A stretch of DNA of 64,000 bases from Antitrichia curtipendula. Its lineage: Eukaryota > Streptophyta > Bryopsida > Hypnales > Leucodontaceae. The translations under genes and the position numbers were made by a program. Shown here one piece after another: positions 48,737-60,266 of the stretch; position 1 is the first letter of the stretch, and each line of letters starts with the position of its first letter. The notes under the pieces were generated by a model. It did no database searches, was not told where the DNA came from, and was given only the letters and a program-made list of their open reading frames with translations. The DNA lies in the NCBI GenBank assembly GCA_951230915.1, contig OX579642.1:10850001-10914000 (forward strand), in the 5' to 3' direction.

Positions 48737-49067
48737 GGAGTTGCTTGCCATATCTGAGGAATTATCAATATGATTGAATTTTGCATATCTAGATCTTTTC
48801 TGTGGCTCTTGTCTGTAGACACATTGCTTCCCCTAAATTTTGGGCAATCCTTTGCTAGGTTGTCCGTTGCTTGATACAATTTGCACCTGATTAGAAAGTT
48901 GGAGTAGTCTACCGTGATGATTTTTCTTTCTTCTATGTGGGCTTTGGAGACGACAAACTGAGTTCTCCAATTGTGATCAAATTGCAGGGCTATATAGAAT
49001 CATTGCGTCGAATTTGAAGTGTTGCTCTTGTTCCATCCAATGACCTCCCATAATCTTTCTACAATGA

Positions 49068-49312
49068 CTAAATGTGTTCTCTATAAATACTTGAGTTGAA
49101 AAACATGTCATTTTAGTTCATTTTTCAACCTTTTCTAGAATCATTTCATGTATTATTTGGATTGAAGATTTTGGCAATAGAATCTTATAGTCTTGATTAA
49201 ACAATGCTCAAAATTGTAGGCTAAAATTATAGTTTATTAAAAAGTAAATAGGAGGTCAAAAGATCATTTAGTCGTACGTGGTATACTATAGATACACTAA
49301 GTGACCTCCCCG
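49068..49312 (-). repeat. Dispersed repeat (copy 3, truncated)
   Basis: It holds the middle and one end of the 560-bp repeat, finishing ACTAAGTGACCTCCCC. It interrupts the right-arm LINE. The left arm near 7080 is uninterrupted, so it came after the duplication. Confidence 0.65.
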
Positions 49313-49440
49313 GGTAGCCACCTTGTAGAATTCCTAGGAATTCTTTTGACCAAAATCCATGTTGGGGTCTTGAGTTTGGCGGGGATGTCAGTATTGAAGT
49401 CGATAGTCCATGATGGAATAATATAAGTCCTCCATCTAAA

Positions 49441-49845
49441 TTAATGGGGGGTGAGCATCAAGAGTTTCTGTATTGCCAAGCTTTGTTTTGTATAGATTTC
49501 AAAGAAACCCCTCCCTAGGTCACGTCCAAGGCCAACTCCCTCTCCTATGAGGTTTTGAATTCTGGCAATCCATTGTGATAAGACTGCCGGAGCTTGTTTC
49601 CTTCCTACAAAAAAAGCAATCAGTGTATGTTTCTTCAACCTCTTCGACTCCTTCCATACTAGCTCTTGATCTACTTGCACTTCTAAGATAATATTACAGA
49701 GTAAGAAGCCAATGGCGCTATGGGTAAAACTTGGCAGTAGAGTCTCACTAAGAGTGGGTTTAATTGTATGATGCTTGGCATTCCTCCCCATGCTTGAGAC
49801 AATAGCCACTAACTCCGATTCAATTTCCTCTATAGCTCCCTTCAT
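49441..49845 (-). pseudogene. LINE ORF1 N-terminal domain, right arm (134 codons open)
   Basis: This is the best-preserved LINE frame. It starts MKGAIEEIESELVAIVSSMG, then IGFLLCNIILEVQVDQELVW and FFVGRKQAPAVLSQWIARIQ, and ends with a stop before the remainder of ORF1 (which continues in the same sense to about 48830). The pattern fits the DUF4283-like RNA-binding domain of plant LINE ORF1. The knuckle further on reads CKLYQATDNLAKDCP; the second Cys and the His of the CCHC pattern are replaced (Y and N), so zinc binding is lost. Confidence 0.6.
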
Positions 49846-51296
49846 CGCTCATTCTCTGTTGTCCCCCGACGTCAACGACGAAGTTGGTGCATGCTTGAGT
49901 AAAGAATCGACATAGGAGAACTTGGCCATCTTGTAGCTTTGTTCATGTTTTGATGAATGGAAAAAATCCTAATTTTCCTCCAGTCCTAATTTTATAAAGT
50001 GAACCCCACCTAGACTTGATCCTTGTTCCAAATGTGGGGCTTGAAAATGAAGAGATTGCCTAAGATGCTAACTGCCAAGTTTAAATTAAGTTAATTTGAA
50101 CTGGAATACTATGGATTGATTAATCACTTGAGGCAAGCTTGCTTCAGACAAAGTAGCGCTTGCAAGAGCAAAGTAGCGTCCGCCATCGTTTAATGATCAA
50201 TTTGTGTCGCACAATTTTAACACTTGATTTTCAATAGCGACCAACTTGGCACTCAATGGATCCAAGTTTTTGTGCCAACAATGACTACCTAGAGCCTTCC
50301 AAGCTAGTAGCTCTTGAAGATAATCTATTAACTTGAAACAAAGAAAACAACATGGTCAATGATGTTGTTAGGACCAGACTAGTCCTATCTTATGGCACTG
50401 ACTTTGTTCATCTCTAATTCTTCCCTAAAACAAATGAGGCAATATGTTATTTGCATTTTTTATTTTATTTTTAATAATATTTTAAACACATGGATAATTT
50501 CCATTAATAGAGGAAAATGTACACTGAATCAAGGGAGCAAGTTGCCAACAAAAATTTTACATTTTAGACAGCAAAAATTGAAAAACCATAGAGACAAAGT
50601 CACATTATCAATATGAGGGGGGAGGGCTTTTCTTTTGGCTTTCTAATTCTAGATTACAAAAAAATAAAATTGGCTAAAAATGGCAAAGATTATGAAGTTT
50701 TTGAAAAAAATCTTCAAATTAAATAATTTTTTTGGATGAAATCACTAGCTTGTGGATGAAAGCATAATTATAGACATGGAACATATGCTAATATGATATT
50801 TTTCAATACAATGTGAATGAATGCAAAAATTTGGAGCACCACTACAAATTTATATTGCCAAATTGACACTTTATAAAAAATGAAAAAAAAACTTTGGTTG
50901 TGTGGTGATCAGATTGTAAGAATGTTTGTGTTGATAAAAATTCAAACAAATAGTCTATGGTAACAAAACATGTACCTTGATCTTAATATTGTTCATTATC
51001 AGTGGTAGGAGGATGTCTTTGGATTAGGTAACTGCAGAGTAGGCTAAGTTATTAAAAATAATTGCCAATTAGGCCTTGCCAAATCACAGGCAACAAAGTT
51101 GACATTGACCTACAATTATTTTTGATGACTTGGCTTGCTTTGCAATCATCAGACTTAATCTTAATGTAGGAGGGTTTGAGCCATTTGACTTCTTTGATTG
51201 CTTAACCAATCAAAACATGCCACAACAATGAAAACTCCCCTTTGCATTTAGATTATGTTGGGTGGATCCGCACTTACTAAGTTAATATTGGTTGGT

Positions 51297-51309
51297 AGTA
51301 AGGTAGGAG
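51297..51309 (+). repeat. Lone AGGTAGGAGGCTC MITE end
   Basis: It matches the terminal repeat of the 22397 and 26760 elements. A diverged counterpart lies at about 3753-3766 in the left arm. No opposite end was found, so it is a relic or a chance match. Confidence 0.4.
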
Positions 51310-53945
51310 GCTCATAAAGCCTGCACTTAAGGAGAAATAGACACCTGTAGGGAAATCAGTGCATGTGAAGAGGGCCAAATTTTAATGGTGGAGAGAAAAA
51401 TGCGGTGGAAGCAGTGACTGGGATTTTTCTGGAAATTTTCTGAGCAATTCAGAATTTACAACAGAATTTCAAAGTCACGTGCCCGGAGGGCTTTATCTGT
51501 GCTCATAGGTTGCAGCTATTACCATTTACAACATGCCTTTGAATCGAACAACTATGTCCAAAAACTCGTAAAGAGGTTGCTTCTAAGCTTACTGAATTAA
51601 CCTCTTTAGCAGTTAACTTACTAAAGTGATCACTCCTTGCCACAGAAGGATCCACACTCGGTAAATCACTAATCACTGCAACTCATAGGCTGCACTTGTA
51701 TTTTACATTAAGTTAACAAAGATCTTAATAACAACGTAACTATGGTCACCTCACAATGGTCCTGAAACAAAGCAAGAGCACTGGCATTCTAAATATTGTA
51801 GAAAGGATCATCCATTTCCATTCTAAATTTTCTATTTGATACCCACCATGTTGAAATTTTGCACAAGCAAGCGATGAGCATTAACAGTCTTCATTTGGCT
51901 CTCTGTAATCAATCAAAACATGCCATGACAGCAAAACGATCCTGCATTGAGCTTATGGAAATAAATAATTGGTAAAGTAGACCACTGACTTGCAACCTGT
52001 GTGAAACCTAACTTCCTTTTTTGAGCATGGTGTTGGTACAATCGCTTCTACAATTTATTTGTTTGTTAAATCTTTCAACGTTCTTGCAACTGCAATCCTG
52101 CCTTCTGCCTTTTAAAAAACATAAAATCAAGGGGAGCGTATTGCCTTGTTGTATATTGTTGAGGCAATTGTGTGTAAACCACTCTTGAGTTTCAACGACT
52201 GGGTGAGACTTCAATCCACTTTGAGATGGATACTTCCAGCAATTCCTGCTGCACAATCACAGTCAGTCAGGCTGCCTTAGTTTCCTTTCCCATTCCCACG
52301 TCTTTCCAATCTCTGGCAACATCTGCGCGATCTTGCCTACAAAAGCTTCCAGCTGCAGATCATGGCAAATGGACTGAACTACGTTAGTCTGATGTGTCGA
52401 CGAACTCCACACGTACTAAAATCGAACTGTCTCCCGTCTCAAAAACGAGACACACTCGACTCATAATCTTGATCACATGGAAAGGTTTCCATTTGTATTA
52501 ATCATTCTTTTGGCGAAATTCAAGGTGTCAACACGTGAACATTCAAGTGATGAGAGTTAGGACTTTCAAGTGTTTTTCAATGGGAATGATTTTAGTTGAA
52601 ATCAACACCTTGGAGCCCTAAAATCTAAGTCGACTATAGATCTGAGATTTGAGTTGGGCTATGTTTCCTTGTAGAGAGCCCTTTTAAAGTGTATTGATCT
52701 TGTGATGTGACGCCGAAGTATCGAATGGGACCATTCCAGTGCGAAACTGCCGAATTGGTAGAAGAGTTCTTGGTCCATTCCAACTCCAAAAACCTCAATC
52801 AGGAGGCTGTCTTCTATATGAATTCTTGACCATATATACAGACTCTAAGAGTGGTCTTGAATTCGAAACTCTTGAGGCTGTCAGTTTCATGAAATTGGCA
52901 GAAAATTATTCACGACCTTTGGGCAATTTTCAAGGCGGACCCCTTGACCGCAAATCGATACCAGACTGACCTAGTTTTCAAACCTGGCAGCAGTGCAAAT
53001 TCACATTCTGTACTCACAAGGACGGAGCTCTTACCAGTGCACCAATGTAACGAATCTGACGTTCTTTCTACAGTCATATGGTTGAGAGGCTCAAAAGCAT
53101 TACCAGAAATATTTGTTAATTCGTTTTATATACTTGGTTAAGAACTCCCCTTGGAACTGAATCTGGCTCATCCAAATGTTTGAAAAGAGAAGCGAGAATG
53201 ATTAAGGTTGGAATCCTCTTCTGACTAACTTAGCCACGATTACTTCCACACATACCAGAGTTGGTATTATGGATCATTGCATTTGTTGTCATTTTATGAG
53301 CAGCTTGAAGTTACCACCACAGATTGATCCAAAAGCAACGTGGAGAGAGAATATCGGCAGCAAATAAGAGCTCAACTCCACAACTCACAAGTGGGTTTGC
53401 ATACAGAATTTCTTCTGGTAGCTTAATTAAAATGTGGAATTTCAAGGTAAGTTTATTCACCTGCTAATTTTGACAGTACAGTGAATGGAGAATCTGGGAT
53501 TACAGAATGTTGTTCTATCAGTATACTATGCTTTGCCACTCATAGCTTTCATTTCATTCTAGCAATTTGGATGATTGTTTGCTGCCTGATGAGGGAGTTT
53601 TTTTTACAAGTTTAGACTTCTGAGTGCGCTTGGAGCAACTTCTGGCCGCAAGCAGGAGCAGGTGCATACAACAACATAGTTGCATTTCAGCAACATTAGG
53701 ATGGAATTTGAACAATCATTCCAACTCCTTCCTTTTGGTTTAAGGTACTAATGAAAAGGTGCTGACAACAGACACAAAATCATGGTCAAATTTGTTAAAT
53801 TGGCAACGTTCAGATCGCCCCAATGTTGCCACATCCAAGTGCCCAAAGCACTAAAAACTAGGACTTGTAGAAACCTAATAAGTTGCAGGCCACAGGCGTC
53901 TAGGCAAGACGAGTGAAACTAATGTATTCGGAGATCGTCGCAGTG

Positions 53946-54237
53946 GCCGGGTCCCCCAAATCGCCACTTTTTGCTCCTGTGTCTATTTACTAATATTAGA
54001 CTGGTCAAATTTTTCATATTTTCTTGTTGGCAATTGAATCATTGGCACTTGAAAGAAGGTTCCTATGCACTACAGAACACAACATTTGGATACCGTATGC
54101 AAAAGTTAAGAAGGAGCAATTAAAGTTTGGTTCTAAAACAATTTCTTCACATAATTAGGTACATAATTGATTTCAAAGATGTACACAGAATGAAGATGGT
54201 GGTTTAGGGGCAGTGGCGCATTTAGGGGTACCCACCT
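53946..54237. mobile_element. MITE of the AGGTRGG family (~290 bp), uninterrupted
   Basis: It starts near GGGTCCCCCAAATCGCCAC and ends TAGGGGTACCCACCT. It lies just outside the right arm. It serves as the empty-site reference for the MITE nested at 22397-22807. Confidence 0.75.
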
Positions 54238-55884
54238 TTACTTTGAAGTGGAGGCTGAATTTTGCACAACAAATCCTATGAAGGAGTAATACTAAGGTAA
54301 ACCAGCCCATGACAGGCCAACTGTCTAATGCATACATCTACATAACCCCCCCATTACAGTCCATTTCAGATTTTTGCTTCTACAATTTAATTAGGTTGGT
54401 TAGTGGCCCACATTAGGGCATTAGGTGATTGTGATAGAATTAGTAATGACTGTCATAGGACACTTACACATTGTGAGTGTAAACTCATCATAAAGAGTTG
54501 TTTTTTTATTACTTTGTGTGATGGCCACATTAAAAATTCTTGTGGTTGTGTTAGGAAATCTGAAGACTGCAATAGGTGGTAAGATGACCATCATGAAGAC
54601 ATATTTTATTGATGTCAGATAGTCTCCAGACTGTTTTGGAAAAATACTTAAAAAATTCATAACAAATTCCTACTTTGTCCAAAAACTAAACTTTTAACTG
54701 CTTCTTTCATTTCTCAAAGTTGTCTCTGCTAGAAAAAAATCTGATTTTATTTTGCTAATGGCAACATACCAAATCAGTCATTCTGCCTGTCATAGGCTGG
54801 TTTACCTTACTTCAAACTTGAATTAACCACTTTGTAGCATTACAATATACCCATGTTAACTATAGTTGCTAGAATGAACTTATGTACTTCCTATGTCCCA
54901 TTAAAAACCTTCAAAAACCTTCTCCATGAGGGATTAACTATATTTTTAGTCCTTGTGCCAGTGATACATACATTGAAGAACTAGTAACCCATCCCTATAT
55001 CTACACAAAATCTCCAGCTTAGGCATTGTTATTCAGGCACCCAAAATCTATGTGGAAAGTATCATATTTAAGCATTATTTTATAAATGCTGCCAAATTTT
55101 CATTTATGATTATTTACATGTTGGTGGCAACAATGGGACTGTAGAAATATATGATCCCAACCTAAATACTACTACTAGAATATATAACCCTTTTCATGAA
55201 CAAATTTGCATAGCGCCCAAGTGGTCACCAAATCCAACACAACTATTTGAAGAAGCAGCAAATGCAAGGCTCCTCATATAGGCAAGGCAAGCTTGCTAGG
55301 AGAAGAATGCTCCTTGATTGCTTGCCACTAACTCCCATGAGGTCATTCAATACGGCCAATGCTTACTCAATAGTCGAAATCAATAAACAAAGGCTTTTAG
55401 TGGGACAAAAATTGTGCTTAATTTGGAATTTTTTTGTGACATAGAGGGAGTAAATTATCACTTCAATTGCCCCTTTCCAACTTGTAAATAGTCAGAGAAT
55501 GCAATTTGCTTCTGAGCTCACTTTTCCTCGTTCAATAGGTTTTCTTAATCAATAGAATAGGAAAAGTGAGCTTGGAACAAGAATTTAGTTAGAAAAAAAC
55601 AGAATCCTATAACTGTGAGGAGGGATACCTAAATCCGTGGGTTTGGATTGGCCCATGAATTTGATGCTTGTAGAGTGAAAAAATGGATGAAAGTGGACAA
55701 AAAAATGGATGAAAGAATTGAATGAAACTATAATAAAGTAGATGAAAAAAATTGTAAGATATTGGTTTAAGGTTTGAATCAATAATTGTTAGAAACGGAT
55801 GAAGGGTTAGAGTTTGCATGAAAGAAAAAAGAATTCAAATTAGAAAAAAAGTTACATTCAATTCAAAATGGGTTAACTCTTGAA
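54238..55884. other. No gene recognised
   Basis: This is AT-rich sequence. Purine-rich GGATGAAAG-type short repeats occur at about 55675-55760. Confidence 0.45.
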
Positions 55885-57340
55885 CGTTGTCGGGTAGAGA
55901 GGAGCGCGCTTAGGGAACACACGAGGTGTCTGGCTGCAGGTTGTGAGTGTAGATGAAAGGTAAGTAACAAAACTTGAATCTTCACTTAATCTTCTTTTCA
56001 ATCTTCGCTTGATCTTCACTTCAATCTTCCGTTGACCTATTCTGTGGTGGTTCTATAGGGCCAAAGGTAAGGGTGTGTTATAAGAAACAAGGCCTCAGAC
56101 GGGTAAAACGAGACGGCCAAACCACAAGTTGGCCGTCCGATAGATTGGCTCCTAAAATCAAACTCACGGTGACCAGGAAGCGCCTTTCACCGGTGGGAAC
56201 AACAAATAAGATCGACCATGTGGGCCATTAACCCCACTTCGTCGCCACAAACACGAAAAGGAGCGCATACTGGATAACCACGGTTTGCAACAGGTTTACA
56301 ATGCAGAAATTGAATTGCAACTAGCCTCCAAATCCGGCTAGGAATAACAGAAATGAAAACGAACCACAAGCCACAACACACTAAAGACCCTCAAAGCTCT
56401 TCAAATCTTCATCTTCAAGTCTTTAAGCCTTCACATCTTCAAAAATATCTTCAAAACTCTAAAAGAACTCCAACTTCACCCTCAAACTACCTAAACTCCA
56501 CTCAAAAAAAGAAGGCAGCAGACCTTCCTATGCTTCCATACTCATAACTTTTGCATTTCTTCTTCAAATTAAAAGATTGATAGCTTTTCTGAGAGATAAC
56601 AAAATTTCCTATCACTCCTACAACTTTCAAGTCATTCCGAAACTCTGTCCAACTTCTATGACCTCTCAAAGTTTTGGTCCATAGATGGTAAAAACAAGAG
56701 ACTCTCTCACCCTCCTACACTCACAACTCACTCATAAATGCTCTAAATTGAATGAATGATAGCTTTATAGAAAGCTAACAACATGTACTACACTCCATCA
56801 AATTTTCATTTTAAACAAAGGACCTGTCTGTTTTCTATGGTCGGTCGAAGTCTCATCCCCTCTTCATAGGAGGCAGCAGACCTCCCTCCACTCAAACAAG
56901 CACAAATCTCAACTCACAACTTCAAATAAAGCAAGAGAGAACAATTTGGAAAGCTAACAGTATGATAAACAACTTCTCAAATTTTCATTACCAAATTCCA
57001 AAAACCCAATATACAATGAGCTTCCAAACACTCGGTTCCCCCAAAACAACATTGGGAGAGAAGATGAATAGTGTCCATCTTTTCCTCCCCTTTTCCAACA
57101 CCTTTTGCCCCACCTAAACAAGTGTACATCAACCCTTAACTCCTTCTTAAAGCCAACTTACACCTAATGGCCTTCATATTTGGCCCCACATCTATATCTT
57201 TATCTTTAACTTAGAAGGAAAATCACTTCAAAGTCCAAACTATTTCCATTCTTTCCTTCTACAACTATAACCAAACAAAATAGTTTCAACAAAATACTTC
57301 AAATATGGATTGAAGTACTAACATTAAACCAATGCCTATT
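55885..57340 (+). repeat. Interspersed repeat with ~180-bp internal units (copy 2)
   Basis: Its start (TTGTCGGGTAGAGAGG, then GTCTGGCTGCAGGTTG) matches the start of the copy at 45890-47390. Internal units of about 178 bp recur (for example near 56640 and 56818) with GGAGGCAGCAGACCTCCCTC. The ends are approximate. Confidence 0.5.
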
Positions 57341-57372
57341 AGAGATAAAAAACTAGAATTCCAAGACTAATT

Positions 57373-57861
57373 TTACTCCATCTGCAAGAACTTAAGAATG
57401 CGCTTGATAGTCACAGCGATGTAATCAACACGACCCGCCTTCGTTAAAAGATTCACTGGCCCTTCTAACCAACGATGGTGACCACGACTTCCTTCAATAG
57501 GCTTCATCATGCAGTAATATTGATCGACATTGAGACCTTTGAAACATCCTTCAAATGTCACATCTCGACTGTCAGGCTCAACACATCCAACCTGCAACAA
57601 AATCACCAGTGCCCGAGCGTCACGCTGAAGATTCCCGTGCCATCGCCGCTCCACACGAGGTTGCTTTGGTGGTTGAGAAGGCCTAGCTTCTTCTTGTGGA
57701 CGCTCATAAAGTGGCGCAAGACTTAGTGGCAAAAGAGGTTGATCCGGTAGTTGTGACAATGAAAATTCAAATCCAGGCTCCGATTCTACTTCTTCCTCTT
57801 GGGACTCTGAAAAAACCCTCCAATTCGACATTCTGACTATAAAGTGGAAAACTAATATCAC
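57373..57861 (-). CDS. Unidentified 162-codon open frame
   Basis: This is one of the longer open frames in the window, with good residue diversity. From an internal Met (MSNWRVFSESQEEEVESEPG) an acidic segment is followed by a Pro-rich stretch (residues roughly 45-65) and then RRWHGNLQRDARALVILLQV and FEGCFKGLNVDQYYCMMKPI. No domain, signal peptide or membrane segment was recognised. It lies just past the interspersed repeat and could be a retroelement protein, an exon of a host gene or a relic. The start is uncertain (57861 or the internal Met about 10 codons on). Confidence 0.4.
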   Translation of the reverse strand: MILVFHFIVRMSNWRVFSESQEEEVESEPGFEFSLSQLPDQPLLPLSLAPLYERPQEEARPSQPPKQPRVERRWHGNLQRDARALVILLQVGCVEPDSRDVTFEGCFKGLNVDQYYCMMKPIEGSRGHHRWLEGPVNLLTKAGRVDYIAVTIKRILKFLQME

Positions 57862-59333
57862 TAATGGACTTCAATGAAACTCTAAAACAAAGCCATCCTT
57901 TTAAATAGATGACATATACCTCCACGAAACGTCATCTTGAAGTTATTCAACAAAATAGTGTCACCATAAAGCTACTCAACAATACATATTGTAATATGTT
58001 TTTATACTATGAACAAATTTACAACATGACAACGTTCCTTAGGATCCTCTTGTACGCCATCATCACGGCCATCGTATTTGTCAAATACGACCAGATGCAA
58101 ATTTCCTTTCGTCGCAATTCACTCGAATTTGGGATTTGAGCAATTTCAGTTGGAATCATGTATGCTTCAGGTTATGGACAATTTTTCATGAGGCCCTTTA
58201 TATAGCTGCAGTGCACAAAATTTTAGGAAATTGTGTTGCCAATGATGTCATAGTGTCTTGTGAAGAGATGTTTTAATTTTTTTAAATTTCGCCGAAGCTT
58301 TGAAAAATTGCTTCGTTAGGTGGCATTCCAATGATAGAATGAGTGCTCACAAAAAAGATTGCATTGAAATTTGTTGTAGTGCATTTACTTCAATGTATGC
58401 GACAAATTGGGGGTCACTCGGAAATGCAACAGATCACTTGCGAATACTTTCTTCTTGACATGGTACACTGCTTTAGGGTGACTGCAATGGCGGGAAAATA
58501 ACTATTTTTGGCAGGAACTTGACTTAGCAACTTTTTCGACGAATGGGACAAGTCCAATTGACAAAGGAAGAACTGACCTCGAATGCCAGTTTTGGGATGA
58601 ACATTTACATCTTCTCTTGCTACATTGGTAACAAAAATCAGCAGTTCTGCATTGCATTATTTTTTCCACCAGCTTTTGATTCTGAGCCTCAAAAGCACCC
58701 CTCGGTCTCATTCTCCCAATGTGGCTACTAATATAGGAAGAATTTTCTCCAAGTCGGAACCCACTGCTAGCATGACTACAATGCACTTCATACTTTAGAA
58801 GAAACCCATGTTTTTTTTGACATGCCCAGTATTTTTATGACGGATTTTTTTGGACATCTATTTTGACATCTAGCTGTTTTTATGTTGTTTATTATGTTCA
58901 TTGGATGTTATTGTTGACATAAAAACAAAAACTTTAAAAAAATTGCACAAGTAGGGACCCCTCGGGGCCCCATTTGGTACTGAGAGGCCCCTAGAGAGGT
59001 CCTTCCTTGTGGGGAAACTTCCCCACCCAACCTAAACTGATGTAGGGCCTTAAGTGCACCATCCAAAAAATATTGCTTTTTAAAATACAAAACTTGCATG
59101 CTTGTTTTTTAATTCCTTGACTTGAGATTAATAAATACACACATAGCCATGTGACGGGCCACTTCCTCGTAGGAGAGATCAAGAATAAAATCAAGGATCA
59201 AGATTTTTCTTAAACGGTTGATTTGAATTCATTCACTCTACAAAAACAAACCAACTCCACCTACTTCCTGGTTGCATGCATTCTTACAGATTGAAAGAGA
59301 TTTAAATGAGAAGGAAGTTTGAATCAAGATCTT
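57862..59333. other. No gene recognised
   Basis: A somewhat GC-richer block at about 58960-59060 (CCCCTCGGGGCCCC palindrome near 58967) has no identified role. The remainder is AT-rich. Confidence 0.4.
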
Positions 59334-59337
59334 CAAC

Positions 59338-60262
59338 CCCTAAAGGACCAACTGAAGGCCATTTTTCTGCCAAAAAACACTCAAAACTGTCATTTCTATA
59401 GCAAAGAGTAAAAAAAATTGAAAATTGTTTTTTTTCAATATCTAACCGTAGGATCTTATACCTAACTAGTATGGAAATGTGTGGGAAAAATTTCAGAATT
59501 TTTGACCGCACAGATTGCAATATATCTGCGTTTAAAGTGAAAAAAAACAAGTTTTTCAGCACATTGCGGGACTAGATTTTATGACTTTGAACATTTTTAA
59601 CTTAAATGTTTTGGACTACAGAGTTTTGAGCTTTTAACCTTTATAGTGGAGAATTGAGTTAAGAGTCTAGGGGAAAAAAGAAAATCCAAAAAAACTTAAT
59701 TTTCATTATTAAAAAAATTGTTAAGTAGAAGTAGGTACAAGATAGAAAGAAAATCTAAAATATTAATATCTTTTATTTGGAATTAAAAAGCACTAATCCC
59801 AATGGTGAGATTGTTCTAGCAAAAAAACTAAACCTTGTGGAACTTTTTTTTTTTTTAAATTATAAAAATTGCATTCAGAAATGAATCCTACAAGTTATTT
59901 TTTCAGGAAGATGCTCTAAGTGCCCGAAAAACAAGATTGTCCATAACTTTCTCATAACAAATCCAAATGAAATGAATCAAAGCTTTCCAGATAGACAAAA
60001 ATATAATCTATGAGGAAAAAAAATTAGAAAAAAAAAAAAAAAAATGCAAATATTTTTTTGTTGCCCCCTGCCCTCTGTTTTGAGCTTATTTGGTCATAAC
60101 TTTTGTTCCCGGGCACCGATTGTGAAAAAAATTATATTCCCAGAAAGTTAATCAATTTTTTTATCTTCAAAAAAAATTCAAAAAATCACGACAAAAATTC
60201 AGCCCACAGGTACTTGCCCGAAATCCCATTTGTCTCCCGAAGGGACAATGGTCCTTTAGGGG
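59338..60262. mobile_element. TTAA-family piggyBac-like element (~925 bp)
   Basis: The left end is CCCCTAAAGGACCAACTGAA and the right end GGTCCTTTAGGGG. TTAA is present on the right (60263-60266), and the left flank has decayed to TCAA. It resembles the reverse complement of 3909-5418 without its nested insert. Confidence 0.8.
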
Positions 60263-60266
60263 TTAA

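Larger units (their letters stand above)
42190..49845 (-). mobile_element. Decayed LINE, right-arm copy
   Basis: Read on the minus strand it holds ORF1 (49845-49441), a zinc-knuckle remnant (about 48830-48890), a linker (48700-47780), a reverse transcriptase split by an inserted repeat (47760-47395 and 45912-45637), a C-terminal region broken by a TTAA element, a zf-RVT domain (43214-43014) and a 3' tail near 42200-42330. Better preserved than the left copy in several motifs, but still full of stops. Confidence 0.8.
40717..53901 (-). repeat. Right arm of the giant inverted duplication
   Basis: This is the reverse-complement partner of 41-17474. It is shorter because it lacks the left arm's insertions, but it has its own: TTAA elements at 41425 and 44221, a CACTA hairpin at 48596, an interspersed repeat at 45.9-47.4 kb and a truncated repeat at 49068. 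The inner edge coincides with the end of a 560-bp dispersed repeat. Divergence between arms varies: near zero at 51488-53016 and roughly 10% or more in the LINE. Confidence 0.9.

Noticed and set aside
41..53901. The whole palindrome as one transposon with giant terminal repeats
   Set aside because: No target duplication is visible outside 41 and 53901, no transposase links the arms, and the loop holds a normal host gene. A segmental inverted duplication is simpler.
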